From Mesostigma viride (taxonomy: Eukaryota; Streptophyta; Mesostigmatophyceae; Mesostigmatales; Mesostigmataceae), in NCBI GenBank assembly GCA_009746045.1, contig RPFO01000072.1:528105-592104 (forward strand): a stretch of 64,000 nt of DNA, written 5' to 3'. The position numbers and the translations under genes are program-made. Within the stretch, counting starts at the first letter, position 1. Each line of letters starts with the position of its first letter. Of the stretch, positions 12,150-22,617 are shown in pieces. The notes under the pieces were generated by a model. That model was given only the letters and a program-made list of their open reading frames with translations, did not search any database and was not told where the DNA came from.

Positions 12150-13458
12150 CATGGGTTGGGCCCAGGGAGATATAGATAACTTCCACAGGGTGGGAATATC
12201 AATGTATGAGGGGTCGACCACTTCGGTGCGCACTCAACACGGCATTACCCCACCATGCCCACTGCAGACCGGCGTCTGGCAGGGTTGCGTCCTGTCGCCG
12301 TACCTGTTAATTATTGTCGTGGATTATGTTATGCGCCAGGCACGTGCTCGCTTTGCTAGCATTGCAGGCCGTGCCCCTGGCCTAGCGATCACGAACGAGC
12401 TTGGGGAAGGGGGGCCGACTAACAAGCAGAATTTACTAGCTGACCTCATTTATGCCGACGACATCACGCTCATCGAGAAGCCGGAGTCTGCCCAACTTTG
12501 GCTGGACTGCCTGGCGCTCGAGGCTCGGGCGGTTGGTCTAGAAATCAGCCCCAAAACGGAGGCCCTGGCCCTCGGCATGGCAGGGCCCCCACCCACACTC
12601 CGCCTCTTAGACGATGCGGAGGTCAACTACCCTCCTTCAGGCCGCTTCCAGCTGCTCGGCAGTTGGCTTCCCGACTGCGAGGACGACATGACGACACGGA
12701 TCGGCATGCATGGCGTGGGCGCACCTCCATGACCACCGCCGCTGGTGGAGCAACCCCGCCCTACCCCGGATCGTCAAGCGTGACCTCTTCAAGGTCGTCA
12801 TTCTGACGATCTTGACCTACGGCGCCGAGACGTGGGCACTGACGCAGGAGCTGGAGTAACGACTCGACGGCGCCGTCACCAAGATGCTGCGCCAGGCCCT
12901 TAACATCCCCTTTGGTTTGCACATTAGTAATGAGGATTTGTACGCTGATTTGCCCTATGTTTCCCACATTCTTAGGCACAGGCGCCTGGGCCTAGCCGGG
13001 CACCTGGCCCGCACAGATCAGGTGGATACATCAGATAGACTAGCTGGCACCAAGCCCGCCCAGCCTGGGCGTTATGTCCTCACCTGGCGTGCCCCCGCGG
13101 CCGCGCGCGGCAGGGCCGCTACCCGTGGACTTTTCGTGATAGACTCGGCATGGACATGTGCTACACTAGACGTGACGGGCTCACCCCCGGGCAGCCTCCT
13201 GGTTTGTCTGTAATATGGAGGCAGATGGTGCGCAAGGATAGATGGCAAGTAGTGATGAAGGAGACCACCCCCAAGCCTGTGGGGGCTCCGCGTGTGACCA
13301 AGTGTGGCATTCATAGCGATTCGGGCCGCGGTGCCCACACCCCTGTAACTAGGACCTAGATAGCTTATACCATCCATTCCATCCCATGTTCCCCTCCCAC
13401 TGAGGACTTATGCTCACGTGACGCAGTCACGTGTCTATTAATTAATTAATTAATCAAT
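12150..13458 (+). mobile_element. RTE-like non-LTR retrotransposon, 5'-truncated copy A
   Basis: The frame from about 12150 to 12732 encodes a reverse-transcriptase segment with the TGVWQGCVLSPYLLIIVVDYV box and the catalytic LIYADDITLI box. After a frameshift near 12713 the LINE C-terminal region follows (FKVVILTILTYGAETWALTQ, then a LYADLPYVSHILRHRRLGLAGHLAR stretch), broken by an in-frame TAA near 12857. The 3' UTR has a hairpin (arms CACGTGAC/GTCACGTG at about 13417-13435) and ends in a (TTAA)n tail at 13436-13455. A microsatellite tail in place of poly(A) fits the RTE clade; the clade call is an inference. The copy is dead: truncated, frameshifted and with a stop. At least seven relatives occur in this window. 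Confidence 0.85.
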
Positions 13459-13876
13459 GGGACCAATTTTCAGCTCATTCTGACCACGTATGTGAACAGC
13501 CATCACTTTTGTATGAAAAAAAAAATGCACGAAAATACGGTTTTATTCCAAATGGCTGCACCAATCACAACCTTGCCCACCACCAAGTGGGGCAAACAAG
13601 GTGCCAGCACGTCACTGATTATGCAAACTATCATGGTCTCAAAATTCAGGTCATTCTAAGATTGAATCATGGCATAAACTACTGCCATCAACTACCACCC
13701 TGTAAGCCATGCAACATGCAGGCAAAGGGGTTCCACCAATACATGCATAGACAATCCCCCTGCTGGGGCAGGGCAGAGTCAATAAACATCATGAAAGTAA
13801 AAATAAACAACACCATGGTCCTACCATGCAACACCCATGATGGCATGAGGCACCTAATAACACATGGCGGCTAGGA
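13459..13876. other. Intergenic, nothing recognised
   Basis: Only a low-quality open frame at 13509-13874 with no family resemblance. Confidence 0.4.
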
Positions 13877-14767
13877 CTAGTCCTCATCTGAGCTGTCACC
13901 CTCCCCACAGCAGTTGGGGCAAAACCACGGTTCCCGTTCCTGGGGCAGGGTCTTGAGGGTGAGACCAACGCACAGCATGTGAGCCCCATGCCCATCCACA
14001 TCCGGGTAGTCGCACAGCAGGAAGGGGTTGGCGTCAGTGCTAGCCGCCCCCATGCATTTGATGCACAACACCCTGTCCACGCCATCATCAGAGCTGGTAC
14101 TGCTGGCATCTCCCCCCTCGTCCTCCCCGCTGGCCACATCCTCATAGCCGCATCCATGCTCGTACTTGGCGGCTGCCTCCTTCTCCTTGGACCAGTTCAG
14201 CCCCTTTGCAATCCGCGACCGCTTCTGCTGCCGTCTCTTGAAGTTAGGGTCCCGCTTGGTTTCCTGCTTCAGGGTGCGCTCCTTCCGCAACGTCTCCAGC
14301 TGGTCCGTCACCGCCTTGGTCACCGCTATGCCCAGCTTGGCCGCCAGCACTGACCACCAATCTTCTCCATCACGGGCCTTGAGCACGCCCATCATGCAGG
14401 CATACGGCCAACGCAAACCCGCAAAGCCCCCCTTGCCCCCTGGCACAAAGCCGATCTGCACGGAGTGGTGGAATTCATTCATGTTGGACGAGGCATCATG
14501 GTTGCAGCGGTCAAGCAGTGCAGGGTTCACATACTTCTCAACGGCGTTGTCCACCACACCACGCACGTCCACAATCACCCCCTTGCTGGTAGCCTCGGCA
14601 GGCGGCAGCCAGCGTCCTCCCTTCCAGCCCGGCCTGTTGCTGGTTCCCTTTGCCACGCCACACCAATCCTCCTTCGTCACCTCCTTAGTCTCCTTGTCCT
14701 TGTGGTGGTTGCAGTACGTCTCACACCCGTCGTGCTTGTTGAAACAGTGGTCTATCAGGTTGTGCAC
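13877..14767 (-). pseudogene. Mutator/Kolobok-like transposase, C-terminal part with PHD finger
   Basis: Open for 297 codons but starting at a GTG, so this is a downstream fragment. The beginning, NLIDHCFNKHDGCETYC followed by EDWC, matches the H..H..C..C segment that follows the catalytic core in Mutator-like/Kolobok-like DDE transposases, and SSNMNEFHHSV matches the later S.N.NE motif. After a charged Lys-rich linker come an acidic Ser stretch and a C-terminal PHD-like finger: CIKC, a Cys about 13 residues on, a His then Cys, then WFCPNC. The N-terminal half is at 16496-18094 on the same strand; the two are separated by about 1.7 kb of unrelated DNA, so the element is interrupted unless that DNA is an intron. 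Confidence 0.75.
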
Positions 14768-16490
14768 CCAAACTCACATGTCCTCAATTGAGGACAAAAT
14801 CCTCCCAATAAGGACAGCACCTTCAGCAGCAGGTATTGGCGCGAAACCTTGGTCCCAACGGTCATCTGACCCTTTTCCCGCGAAAATGGACTCGGTACCC
14901 GGCGCGGCGCGGTACTGGGGTCGACAGGACCCGTCCGTACCTGTAAATTATGTGGTGGAGAAAAGTACCTATTTTGGTGGGAACGTTGCAATGCGTGCGT
15001 GTGTTCCCGCAAATTGCGGCTATGGGGTCGAGCCAGGTCCGAGGCTTGCCTGAACTATACAGGCGATCGTTTTGCCCCGGACCAAGACAGAATTATAGAT
15101 CGACATCTAGAGCTTCCGCCCAAGCTGTTTTTGGGGGGCATTCGCTTTTTATTCTCTAAAAAATTCTTTGATGAACGGAATTTGTCTAGTTTGCAGAAAA
15201 ACGGGAGGCGGCGTAGATTGCATGACAAGCCGGTATACTGCTCTGTGATGCGCGCTTTTTTCTTGACATTAGCAACGGATACCGTGAGGGTGGGTATTGT
15301 TACGCTTTCGGGTTCAAGGGCGAGTTCTGGGTACAAGTATTTTGGGCGGTTGGAAGCGTTAAATATACCCAGTTTTTATGTCGTCAGATCGTCGTTGCGC
15401 CTGGCGACGACGGCGGTGGGCGCGAGCCATAGATTTCATTTGCCGCAAGACTGGGTGCTGCCCGCGCGTCCCCATGCTTTCTTTTATAATTTTCGAGCCT
15501 TTCCGCGCATCTGGCCGGCTGGGAGCACGTCGAGAAGCCGTCTCCGGACATCATCCGCACCCGTTTCTTCATATAAATTGCGACAACACATGTCGTAGGT
15601 TGTTATTCGATTAAATTGTATGATTTCGATTGTGTATTATGCCCAGCCCCTTCATTTTCATGCCGCTGTTGAATGGGGAGAGGCGAGTGTTAGCTGGCCA
15701 CCGTTTTTTCCTTCCGTTCCGTCAATGCAAAGGTAATCGTTATCTGCATGGCCAACGCTGGCGTTAAAAGCAATGCCTTGCTTGCTATGGTAAGCGTAGT
15801 GTGGATAGTTTCTTGTTGCTGCCTTGTTGCTGAAAGTTTTTCCCAGGCTTTCTGGGATCTTGCCTATATGGTTTCTGACATATAACCCTTTTTCTAGAGG
15901 GAGCTAGGTAGAGGAGTTGACCTTGTCATGTTGGCATTCTGCTGCTGTGATAGCCTCTTCGTCTTTGCAATACCTATAATGAGCCCTTTATATTGCATGC
16001 ATGGCTCTAGTAAGGGTGCTAAAGCACCATGGTGTCACCTAAGCGTCCTACGAAGACCTAGGACCTTACTTGGCCACTGAAAACCTGTCCTTACCCTAGT
16101 TTGGCTTAGCTAGCTTTCCTTGTGCTCTGCCAAGTGCAATTGCTCGTATCGGGGTCCTGGCCGTCTGTCATAGCTTTCCGTGGGGTGGCCAAGCATGGGC
16201 AGCCCCGGGGTGGCTGCCACATGTTAGGGAGGTGTCCTATGGGTTTGGTGACCGCTTGTGGTCCTTGGAAGCATGGTCTTTATGTCTCATTCTCTCGTGC
16301 ATTCTAGTGGAGGGTTTTCCTTGGTTGCCGATGCAGGCCCCCCTGCACCTAACAATTCATAATTAAACTGGAAATGCGCACATATGGATGATGTTAAGCA
16401 TTGGAACTCTCAAACACATCATAAATGATCATGGTTCAAAGCCCCATGCTTACTTTTTTGTGTGTGAGAGAGTTATTAACAGTATTGCAC
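14768..16490. mobile_element. About 1.7-kb block splitting the transposase gene
   Basis: The block separates the two halves of the transposase. The perfect palindrome GTCCTCAATTGAGGAC occurs at both edges (14780-14795 and 16490-16505) within a 21-bp direct repeat, consistent with a target duplication or with element ends. Inside is a + strand frame (14999-15598, about 199 codons) with no recognised domain and, from 15600 to 16490, sequence in which I see no gene. A very large intron of the transposase gene is the alternative reading; I found no convincing donor/acceptor pair. Confidence 0.5.
14999..15598 (+). CDS. Unrecognised ORF inside the insertion, 199 codons
   Basis: Single uninterrupted frame of ordinary composition (basic, with aromatic residues such as FYNFRAFPRIW). 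No family is recognised. A 93-codon frame on the opposite strand (15055-15336) overlaps it, so coding status is undecided. Confidence 0.25.
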   Translation: MCSRKLRLWGRARSEACLNYTGDRFAPDQDRIIDRHLELPPKLFLGGIRFLFSKKFFDERNLSSLQKNGRRRRLHDKPVYCSVMRAFFLTLATDTVRVGIVTLSGSRASSGYKYFGRLEALNIPSFYVVRSSLRLATTAVGASHRFHLPQDWVLPARPHAFFYNFRAFPRIWPAGSTSRSRLRTSSAPVSSYKLRQHMS

Positions 16491-16495
16491 TGTCC

Positions 16496-18094
16496 TCAAT
16501 TGAGGACAAAACTGTTGGGTGTCATTGCCTGTGACAGCCACTCCCCCTTCATGTGCCCATTAATGCGAATGCACCACCTGAAACTGGTACATATGTGGGT
16601 GATGACATCATCTGTGAGAACCTTGGGCAGCTTGGACAAGTGCTCCTTCCTTGCTTTCAGAAGTGAACCATACAGGCAGTTGCCTAATTTGTTCAGATCT
16701 TCCTGCTTGGCTGGCACGTGCTCCGTGAGCTTCTCCTGCACCACAGCGTACCAGGATGTGTCACCATCGCTGACCACCTCTGCTGCGTACAGGCGCTGCT
16801 GCCTTGGCTTAGCAGAATCCCCCCCCTCCCCTCCCTCCCCTCTCTCCTTGCACACCATGCCAATGTTGAGGCCATCCTGCAGTGACATGAGGTCATTTAA
16901 GAGGGCTACCGCCCCCCATGCCTCCATGCTCTTGCTGGACCCACCGTGATTCCGCCAGCACACGTGCTCAGCCACCTCATCATTGCTACCCCTTGGTTGC
17001 TCACACGTGGGGCACCACCTACCTGAGATGTGGATACCAACAACCTTCTTGCTGGGGCTATGGATCAAAAGCTGCTGCCCCCACAAACTCTTGAACCCCC
17101 TATTGGCCCAGCTCCCATCAAAGCTCACCCTGCAGCCCTGCCTACCCTTCCCATCCATCTTGAACCGCTTGCACTTCATCTCCATCTCTCGTACCGCCAC
17201 TCTGTTCTCCTTGATCACCTCAATCAGATGCTCCATGACCACCTGCTCCACAGCACGCACATCCTTATCCCACGTGTCGTGCCCACGTGGGAACCTAATG
17301 CCAAGCACGACGGAGAGACGCACAAGCTGTTGGCGGGACAAGCCAAAGAGCACACCTGCACACGCCAGCAGGCTGCTACAAGCATTGCGCCTCACACCCA
17401 GCCTCAAATCTGAGTTGGGCTGAAGAAGGGGAAAAGGCTGCCACCACGGCTCATTCTCATCACCCGCACCCTTTCCCCTCCCATCCGGGGCCGTGCTCAG
17501 CCTGGGCTTGCAAAAGGGATTGGTGCACCACAGCACAACATCCGAGCAGCTGCCCGCATCACGCTTTGGCTTCTCCAGCATGCCCAGCTTGAGAGTGAAC
17601 CCTAAACAGCATGGGCACGGGAGGGCGGCAGCCATGGCCTCCAGCCCACAAGAATCCACAATAAGCCGGGGCATATCAAAAGGCAAGCCCTTGTCCTCGA
17701 CAACGGGAGGCAGCACGACAGCATCTCTGACTTGTTTACCATGCGGCAGCACTTTCTTGGGCGACGGCCGGTAGTGTTGTGGAGGATTCCTCGCTCGCTC
17801 CGCACCGGGCAGCACTCCCTCGTCCTCGACAGATGGAGCACCACCCGAATCGCCACCAGCTGTCGCCGTCAGCCCTTCCACCACCGCGCTAGCAACCCAT
17901 TCTACCCGAGTCTGCTCATCCGCGGACTTACGAGGCCGCCCACCACGACGTTTGGCCTCATTTGTAGTCCCCGGCGGCCTGCCTCGACCCCTGCGCTCCT
18001 CAACAGGCGCAGGCAGCTCCACCCCGGATTCGTGTGCTGCGCGTTCTTTCTCCCTACGCTCACGTTGAGCTAGCGCGCGTCTATTTCTGGCCAT
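16496..18094 (-). pseudogene. Mutator/Kolobok-like DDE transposase, N-terminal and catalytic part
   Basis: The frame starts at ATG 18094 and runs 532 codons. The N-terminus is basic with two AT-hook-like segments (RGRGRPPG, RRGGRPRK). A Cys-pair region follows (CPCC ... CTNPFC). The core has the family signature: VSFDGSWANRGF, then SGRWCPTCEQ, HVCWRNHGGSSKSMEAWGA and the acidic SDGDTSWY box. These match the D-G-x-W, C-x2-C, H-x-C-x-N-x3-S-x2-ME and DGD boxes of Mutator-like (Pfam 'Mutator') and Kolobok transposases, which cut and paste DNA in the nucleus. The frame stops just after WLSQAMTPNSF, exactly at the palindromic edge of the 14768-16490 block; the rest of the protein is at 13877-14767. 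Family level is fairly sure; the choice between Mutator-like and Kolobok is not. Confidence 0.75.
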
Positions 18095-18136
18095 GATATT
18101 GCGCTAATGCTCTGACGTGCTGGCCGGGGTCAAAAT

Positions 18137-18736
18137 CTACTTGCGAGCCCTAGACGGTTTGAAGCCGGTGTATTCCCCCCTGGCGTCGGGCCAGCGCTCA
18201 TGAATGATCGTCTCTACCTCTTCGGGCAACTTTTTCGCTCCGCCCTTCTCGTCAAACCATTTCATTTCTTTGGCAAAATGCCGGTATGCGCCGTGCCTGA
18301 ATGCTTTGTTAGAGGCGTCCACCGTTTGCGGGGGGCGGTGATCCTCTGCAGCTGGGCGATTAATAAGCCATTTCCTACCCAGAATTGGGATTAGCGGGAC
18401 GTGCAACAATTTATTTTTACGCATCCACACGTACAGCTTCAATTGACAATCAACTTCCAGCTCTACGTCCGCGCAACTGTCCGCCATTTCCACCCCGCAC
18501 ACACTTTCCATTTCGCATTGCGAATTTCTGTGGTCCGGAGTCACTTTCGGTACCGGCGGGAATTTTTTGGCGCGAAATAATTCCGGTCCGTCCGGACCCC
18601 TTAAGCCGCAGTTTACGCACTTGCTGGTGTGAATCGTGCGGGGCAGGCCGCCATACGTGAGATCGCCATCTGAGGTGCGCCGTCGTAGCTTGTCACACCG
18701 GTAGCAATAGCGCAGGTTGCCTTCCGTCGAATTCAT
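18137..18736 (-). CDS. Zinc-ribbon-like ORF upstream of the transposase
   Basis: A 199-codon frame with ATG at 18736, transcribed toward and 42 bases upstream of the transposase start. Near the N-terminus are two Cys pairs (YCYRCDKL and SKCVNCGL, about 30 residues apart), suggesting a zinc ribbon. The remainder is basic and ends in GFKPSRARK. No family is recognised. Same orientation and tight spacing suggest it belongs to the same mobile element. Confidence 0.5.
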   Translation of the reverse strand: MNSTEGNLRYCYRCDKLRRRTSDGDLTYGGLPRTIHTSKCVNCGLRGPDGPELFRAKKFPPVPKVTPDHRNSQCEMESVCGVEMADSCADVELEVDCQLKLYVWMRKNKLLHVPLIPILGRKWLINRPAAEDHRPPQTVDASNKAFRHGAYRHFAKEMKWFDEKGGAKKLPEEVETIIHERWPDARGEYTGFKPSRARK

Positions 18737-19188
18737 GATGATCTGAGCAATAAACAGTGAGCATCGGGGGCAGGGGGGGGGCGGTGGATTTCAGGGTTTT
18801 TAGAGCTCCGAAGCACCCACTAGCAGATTTAACGAGGAAATAAACCGAACTGAAAATTTTTCGGGAAAAGCTCGTGGTAATGCTAAAATAGACTTACCAA
18901 AGAAGAGAAATTCGCTCTCATCGCACGCGAACCCAGTGGTGGCTGGGCTCCCGCGATGGTGTGCTTTTTTGCATCTGCAGACAGCAGCCCGCAAAAGCCG
19001 GGTCGGCAGGCTCGTACCCACCCCCGCGCGAATTTTTTTTTCAGCTTGTAGCACGTCGGTAAAATAGAAAAAAAAATATCATGAGCGATCGCACATCTCG
19101 GAGCATGTGCAGCAAAATTTTCCAGTGTTAATGCTTAAATGCCTCCATCAAGGTCACCGCCATTAATTAAATCAGCCGACATAGCTTT
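18737..19188. other. Intergenic, nothing recognised
   Basis: AT-rich with short homopolymers; a TTAATTAA occurs at about 19163. No gene is seen. The outer end of the transposon may lie here, but no terminal inverted repeat was found by eye. Confidence 0.4.
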
Positions 19189-21035
19189 TTGGCCTCAATT
19201 TGCACCGAAATTTGGTCCGTACCGTCCAGCTCAGTCGGGCAAGTCGGAAAGAATTTTCCGGCCGGCTCTCCGCGGGAAAAGTTTGATGTGTCTCCAGAGC
19301 TGACCCTGGACCAAGCAATGGCCGTCCCTGGGCTCGGACTCCAGGTGTTGTCCGCGGTCCCCGTGCTTGACCGCGTGCGGCTGCGACACACATGCCGCAC
19401 TTGGCTAGCCGCAATCGACGAATCCTTCCTGGGTTTGACCGACATCTTTGCCGAAGATGCCGCCGGGATGGGTTGCGGGCCAGACATGAATGGGCTGGCT
19501 TGGCTGATGGACAAATGCCGCAAACTGACGGCGATAAGCGTGTCGGCGCGGGCGGATCACGAGGAACCCTGGGGCGAAAGGGACCGCATTTCCCTCACAT
19601 GGCCATGGGCTGCGGCAGACCGGTATGAGGGCAGAATCCGCGAAGGCTTGGTGGCCCTGGAGGACATCGCCCGCAAGTACCAGGGGCTCAAGTACCTCAA
19701 CCTGGCCGGATGCATGGACGTGACAGATGCCGGCTGAAGCGCGCTCGCGCGGCTGTGCTGTGGTGTGGAAGAACTGGATGTTGCCGGCTGCAAGTACGTC
19801 GGGGATGCTGGCATTACCGCCATGGCCGCGTCCTGCCCCGGGCTGCGGCGCTTGGCCACGATCTCCTCTTGCTATATGGTCGAAGACGCCGGCCTGATAT
19901 TTGTGAGCGAGCACTGCATGCAGCTGGAGGTCTTGTACGCCGACCGGCCGTACGTGCGGAGAGGACGATGGCGTGGTCGCCATCGCACACAACTGCCCCC
20001 TCCTGCGCCGCCTCACGGTGCCTAGTAGCGTGACGGACACTGGAATAATTGCGGTGGCGGAGCACTGTCCGCTGCTGGAGCACCTGCATGGGCATCCATG
20101 GTGGCGAAGCCACAGATAATGCCATCCAGCGGATCGTGGCTGGCTGCCCCCATCTGTCGCGGCTGGATGCCAACCATATTTATATACGAGACGAAAGCCT
20201 TTCCGAGCTCACAGAGAAGTGCCCTGGTTTGCGCCATCTAAACCTGGACAACTCCGATGTATCCGACATCGGCGTTGCAGCCGTGGGAAGGAACTGCCCA
20301 CAGCTGGAGTACCTGGCTCTCAAGTGGTGCAAGCAGGTTTCAGATGCCGGTATATTGGAGAAGTGGTGAGAAATTGGAAGAAAATGCGGCATCTGTACGT
20401 CCGGCCATTGGCGGCTGCTACTTGGTGACAGATGCTAGCATCTGCCGGTTGGCTGAGAACTGCTCAGGGCTGGAGGTGCTCCGCATCAGGGAAGCCAGCA
20501 TCACTCCAGCGAGTGTGGAGGCCATCGCGGCTCATTGCCCTGACTTGCGAGAGCTGGACATTGCCCACTGCATTGAAGGTCAAATGAGCCTTGCGGCCAT
20601 TGCTAGGGGGTGCAGGAAGCTGCAGTACCTGGACATCACAGCACCGCATGGTGTGACTGAAGAGGCGGTGCTTGCGGTCAGCCGGTACTGCACGCAGCTA
20701 GCTGCATTTCTTCTCAGCAGGACACCACCAGTTCTCCGAGAATTAAGACACTGCTGACGCTGATCGAGGAGAGGGGCCGCCAGCTACGTGTGTTGGACCT
20801 GGTGGAGGGCCTCACCACGGACAAAATCATTGCTTCTGTGGCGAAGTGGTGCCCCCAATTGAGAACGCTTTTGCTTTGCAACTGCCCCCACGTAACAGTC
20901 GAGAGCATAAAGCTTATTTTGCAGCACTGCTGCAAGGCACTGTGGCTGCTGGATATTGAAGGGTGTGGAGTGTCCTGTGCCACCGCTAGAATGCTGGACA
21001 GTAGCAAGTGCAGGGTCCAGTGGTCTGATGAATAA
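19189..21035 (+). pseudogene. F-box/leucine-rich-repeat protein, broken
   Basis: F-box/LRR proteins are substrate receptors of SCF ubiquitin ligases. An F-box-like segment lies near residue 45 (LQVLSAVPVLDRVRLRHTCR). Cysteine-containing LRRs of about 26 residues follow (AMN1/FBXL type), for example LKYLNLAGCMDVTDAG, VEELDVAGCKYVGDAGITAM, LRHLNLDNSDVSDIGVAAV and LRTLLLCNCPHVTVESIKLI. The series is continuous over 1.85 kb with no room for introns, but a TGA at 19735 interrupts it in frame and the frame changes near 19961, 20090, 20365 and 20740. The final piece ends at a TAA at 21033-21035. It is either a pseudogene or a real gene with unpolished indels; the in-frame nonsense codon favours decay. 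It lies among transposons. Confidence 0.75.
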
Positions 21036-21630
21036 CCTTGCAGTGGTGCTCAAGCAATTTCTTCGCAGTGGGTGTGAAGCACTACACGCGGTTTGGTGTC
21101 ACAGCCGCCAGGTCTCTTAGGTAGACAGCTTGACAAACTGCATATTGATTGACATTACCCATTGATAGTAGCTCCGTTGAGGGTGAATCTTAGTGTTAAA
21201 TTAACTAATTAAAAACATAACTCCGTTGGGAGTACATGTAGCACATATCCCTGAGAAGGGGCTTATGGCTTCAGGCTTGTAATACCGACAGTCGAGGCTA
21301 CTTCCTGCAAGGGTAGGGTGTAAACTACACAAGCTCTGGGTGCACAAAGTGCACCTGCACCACCATGATGTATCAGAGCTCAAAGGCCTGGCATGGATGG
21401 GGTGGAAGATCATCATGGCTATACGTACAATGGCTACATAGGGCATGGCTTCTCAGCAGAAAGTAGCTCTCTGCATGAGCACAGCATAACTACTAAACAA
21501 AGCTAGGCATCATTTGGTGTGTGGCGCATCATAGGCACACATGTACATAGCTAAATAATGCAAAGTCATCAGCTAGTAGGGGGCCGGTAATAGGCGTACA
21601 TGTACAAGGCCACGGTGGCTACTAGGCCTA
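21036..21630. other. Intergenic, nothing recognised
   Basis: AT-rich flank. A short piece near 21230-21270 (GTAGCACATATCCCTGAGAAG...) resembles, inverted, DNA next to LINE copies at about 38320-38360, so LINE debris is likely. Confidence 0.4.
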
Positions 21631-21639
21631 AGTACTATT

Positions 21640-22390
21640 CTACACTAGCTTCCACTGCTGTATTCCCCTATAAGCTGGGGTGGCTGAAGGTGCTGGGGCA
21701 GCGGGGGTCGCTTGCCAGGGCTTGTGGCCGACGTAGATGGCCGCCTCCTTCCAGTACACCGGCTTCCCCGCCGCGGTCTGCCGAAGCTGGAGGTAGGTCG
21801 GCCATAGCTCCCGTCGCCGTTGTTGCTGCGCCAGGGTCAAGTCGTCGTCCAGGGTGAAGTGAGTCTCCTCGAGCCGCTTGCGGCGTCTGAGAAACAAAAT
21901 CTTGTCCGCCGGGTTCTCAAAGATGAGTGCTCAGAAGCGGAGGCGCCCCCGCCTTAATACCCCGCGAGCGGGGAAGGCGGTGGGCCTCCACGGCTTGATC
22001 TCACCAATGAGGCACATGCGGCCAATTAAGGATTTCTCTCTCAAACGCCTGTGCAAGCTTCACGGAATTCTCACCTTCCACCAGGTCGAAGTTCTTGACG
22101 ATGACGTTATAAGGCTGCGCTTGTCGAGCTCGGCCTCCTCGCGGAGGTCGAGCGTCTGCTGCTTGAGCTGTGCTGGGACGGCGGAGGTGGTGTGTTGCTT
22201 GAGCATGTCCGCCCAGGTCTGGGTGGGAGGAGCATCGCCAGCTGCCAGGGCCAGCGGGGGATGCCGGCTTGGCGGCAATGTCCTTCACCGCCTGGGCGGT
22301 GAGGCCTGCGGTGCAGGCACTCGACGGCGATGGCGTTATCCTGGAGGCGCTTGTCGATGTCGCGGAGCTGGCCGGGCGGTGATGGGGTCG
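21640..22390 (-). mobile_element. LINE ORF1-like remnant
   Basis: Reading on the minus strand, 22288-22001 gives VIVKNFDLVEGENSVKLAQA and 21897-21640 gives FLRRRKRLEETHFTLDDDL, then QQQRRRELWPTYLQLRQ. This order (a V-x-N-F/L start, then a D-D-L-T...RR.ELWP segment, then K.VYWKEAAIYV) is typical of the L1/RTE-type ORF1-like region of plant and algal LINEs. A frameshift between the two segments shows that it is dead. Confidence 0.55.
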
Positions 22391-22617
22391 TAGTGTTAAA
22401 TGGAGGGTGCTTATTCCATAAATTTAGGGTGATTCGTCATACAAACGGCGGGAAGCTATCGCAGTGCTCAGTGGTGCTTACAACTGGACACTCATGGCCG
22501 CTAGTAACAAAGCACGGATCAAGCGATTTTTTTCCAGCTAAGCGGACTACTGATTCCTGGAATTACAGCATGTAACTACCAGTGAACATTAATTGATCAA
22601 TTTAATTACATGGCCCA

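Noticed and set aside
12150-13458. Functional reverse transcriptase gene
   Set aside because: The catalytic YADD box is present, but the copy is 5'-truncated, frameshifted near 12713 and has a stop near 12857.
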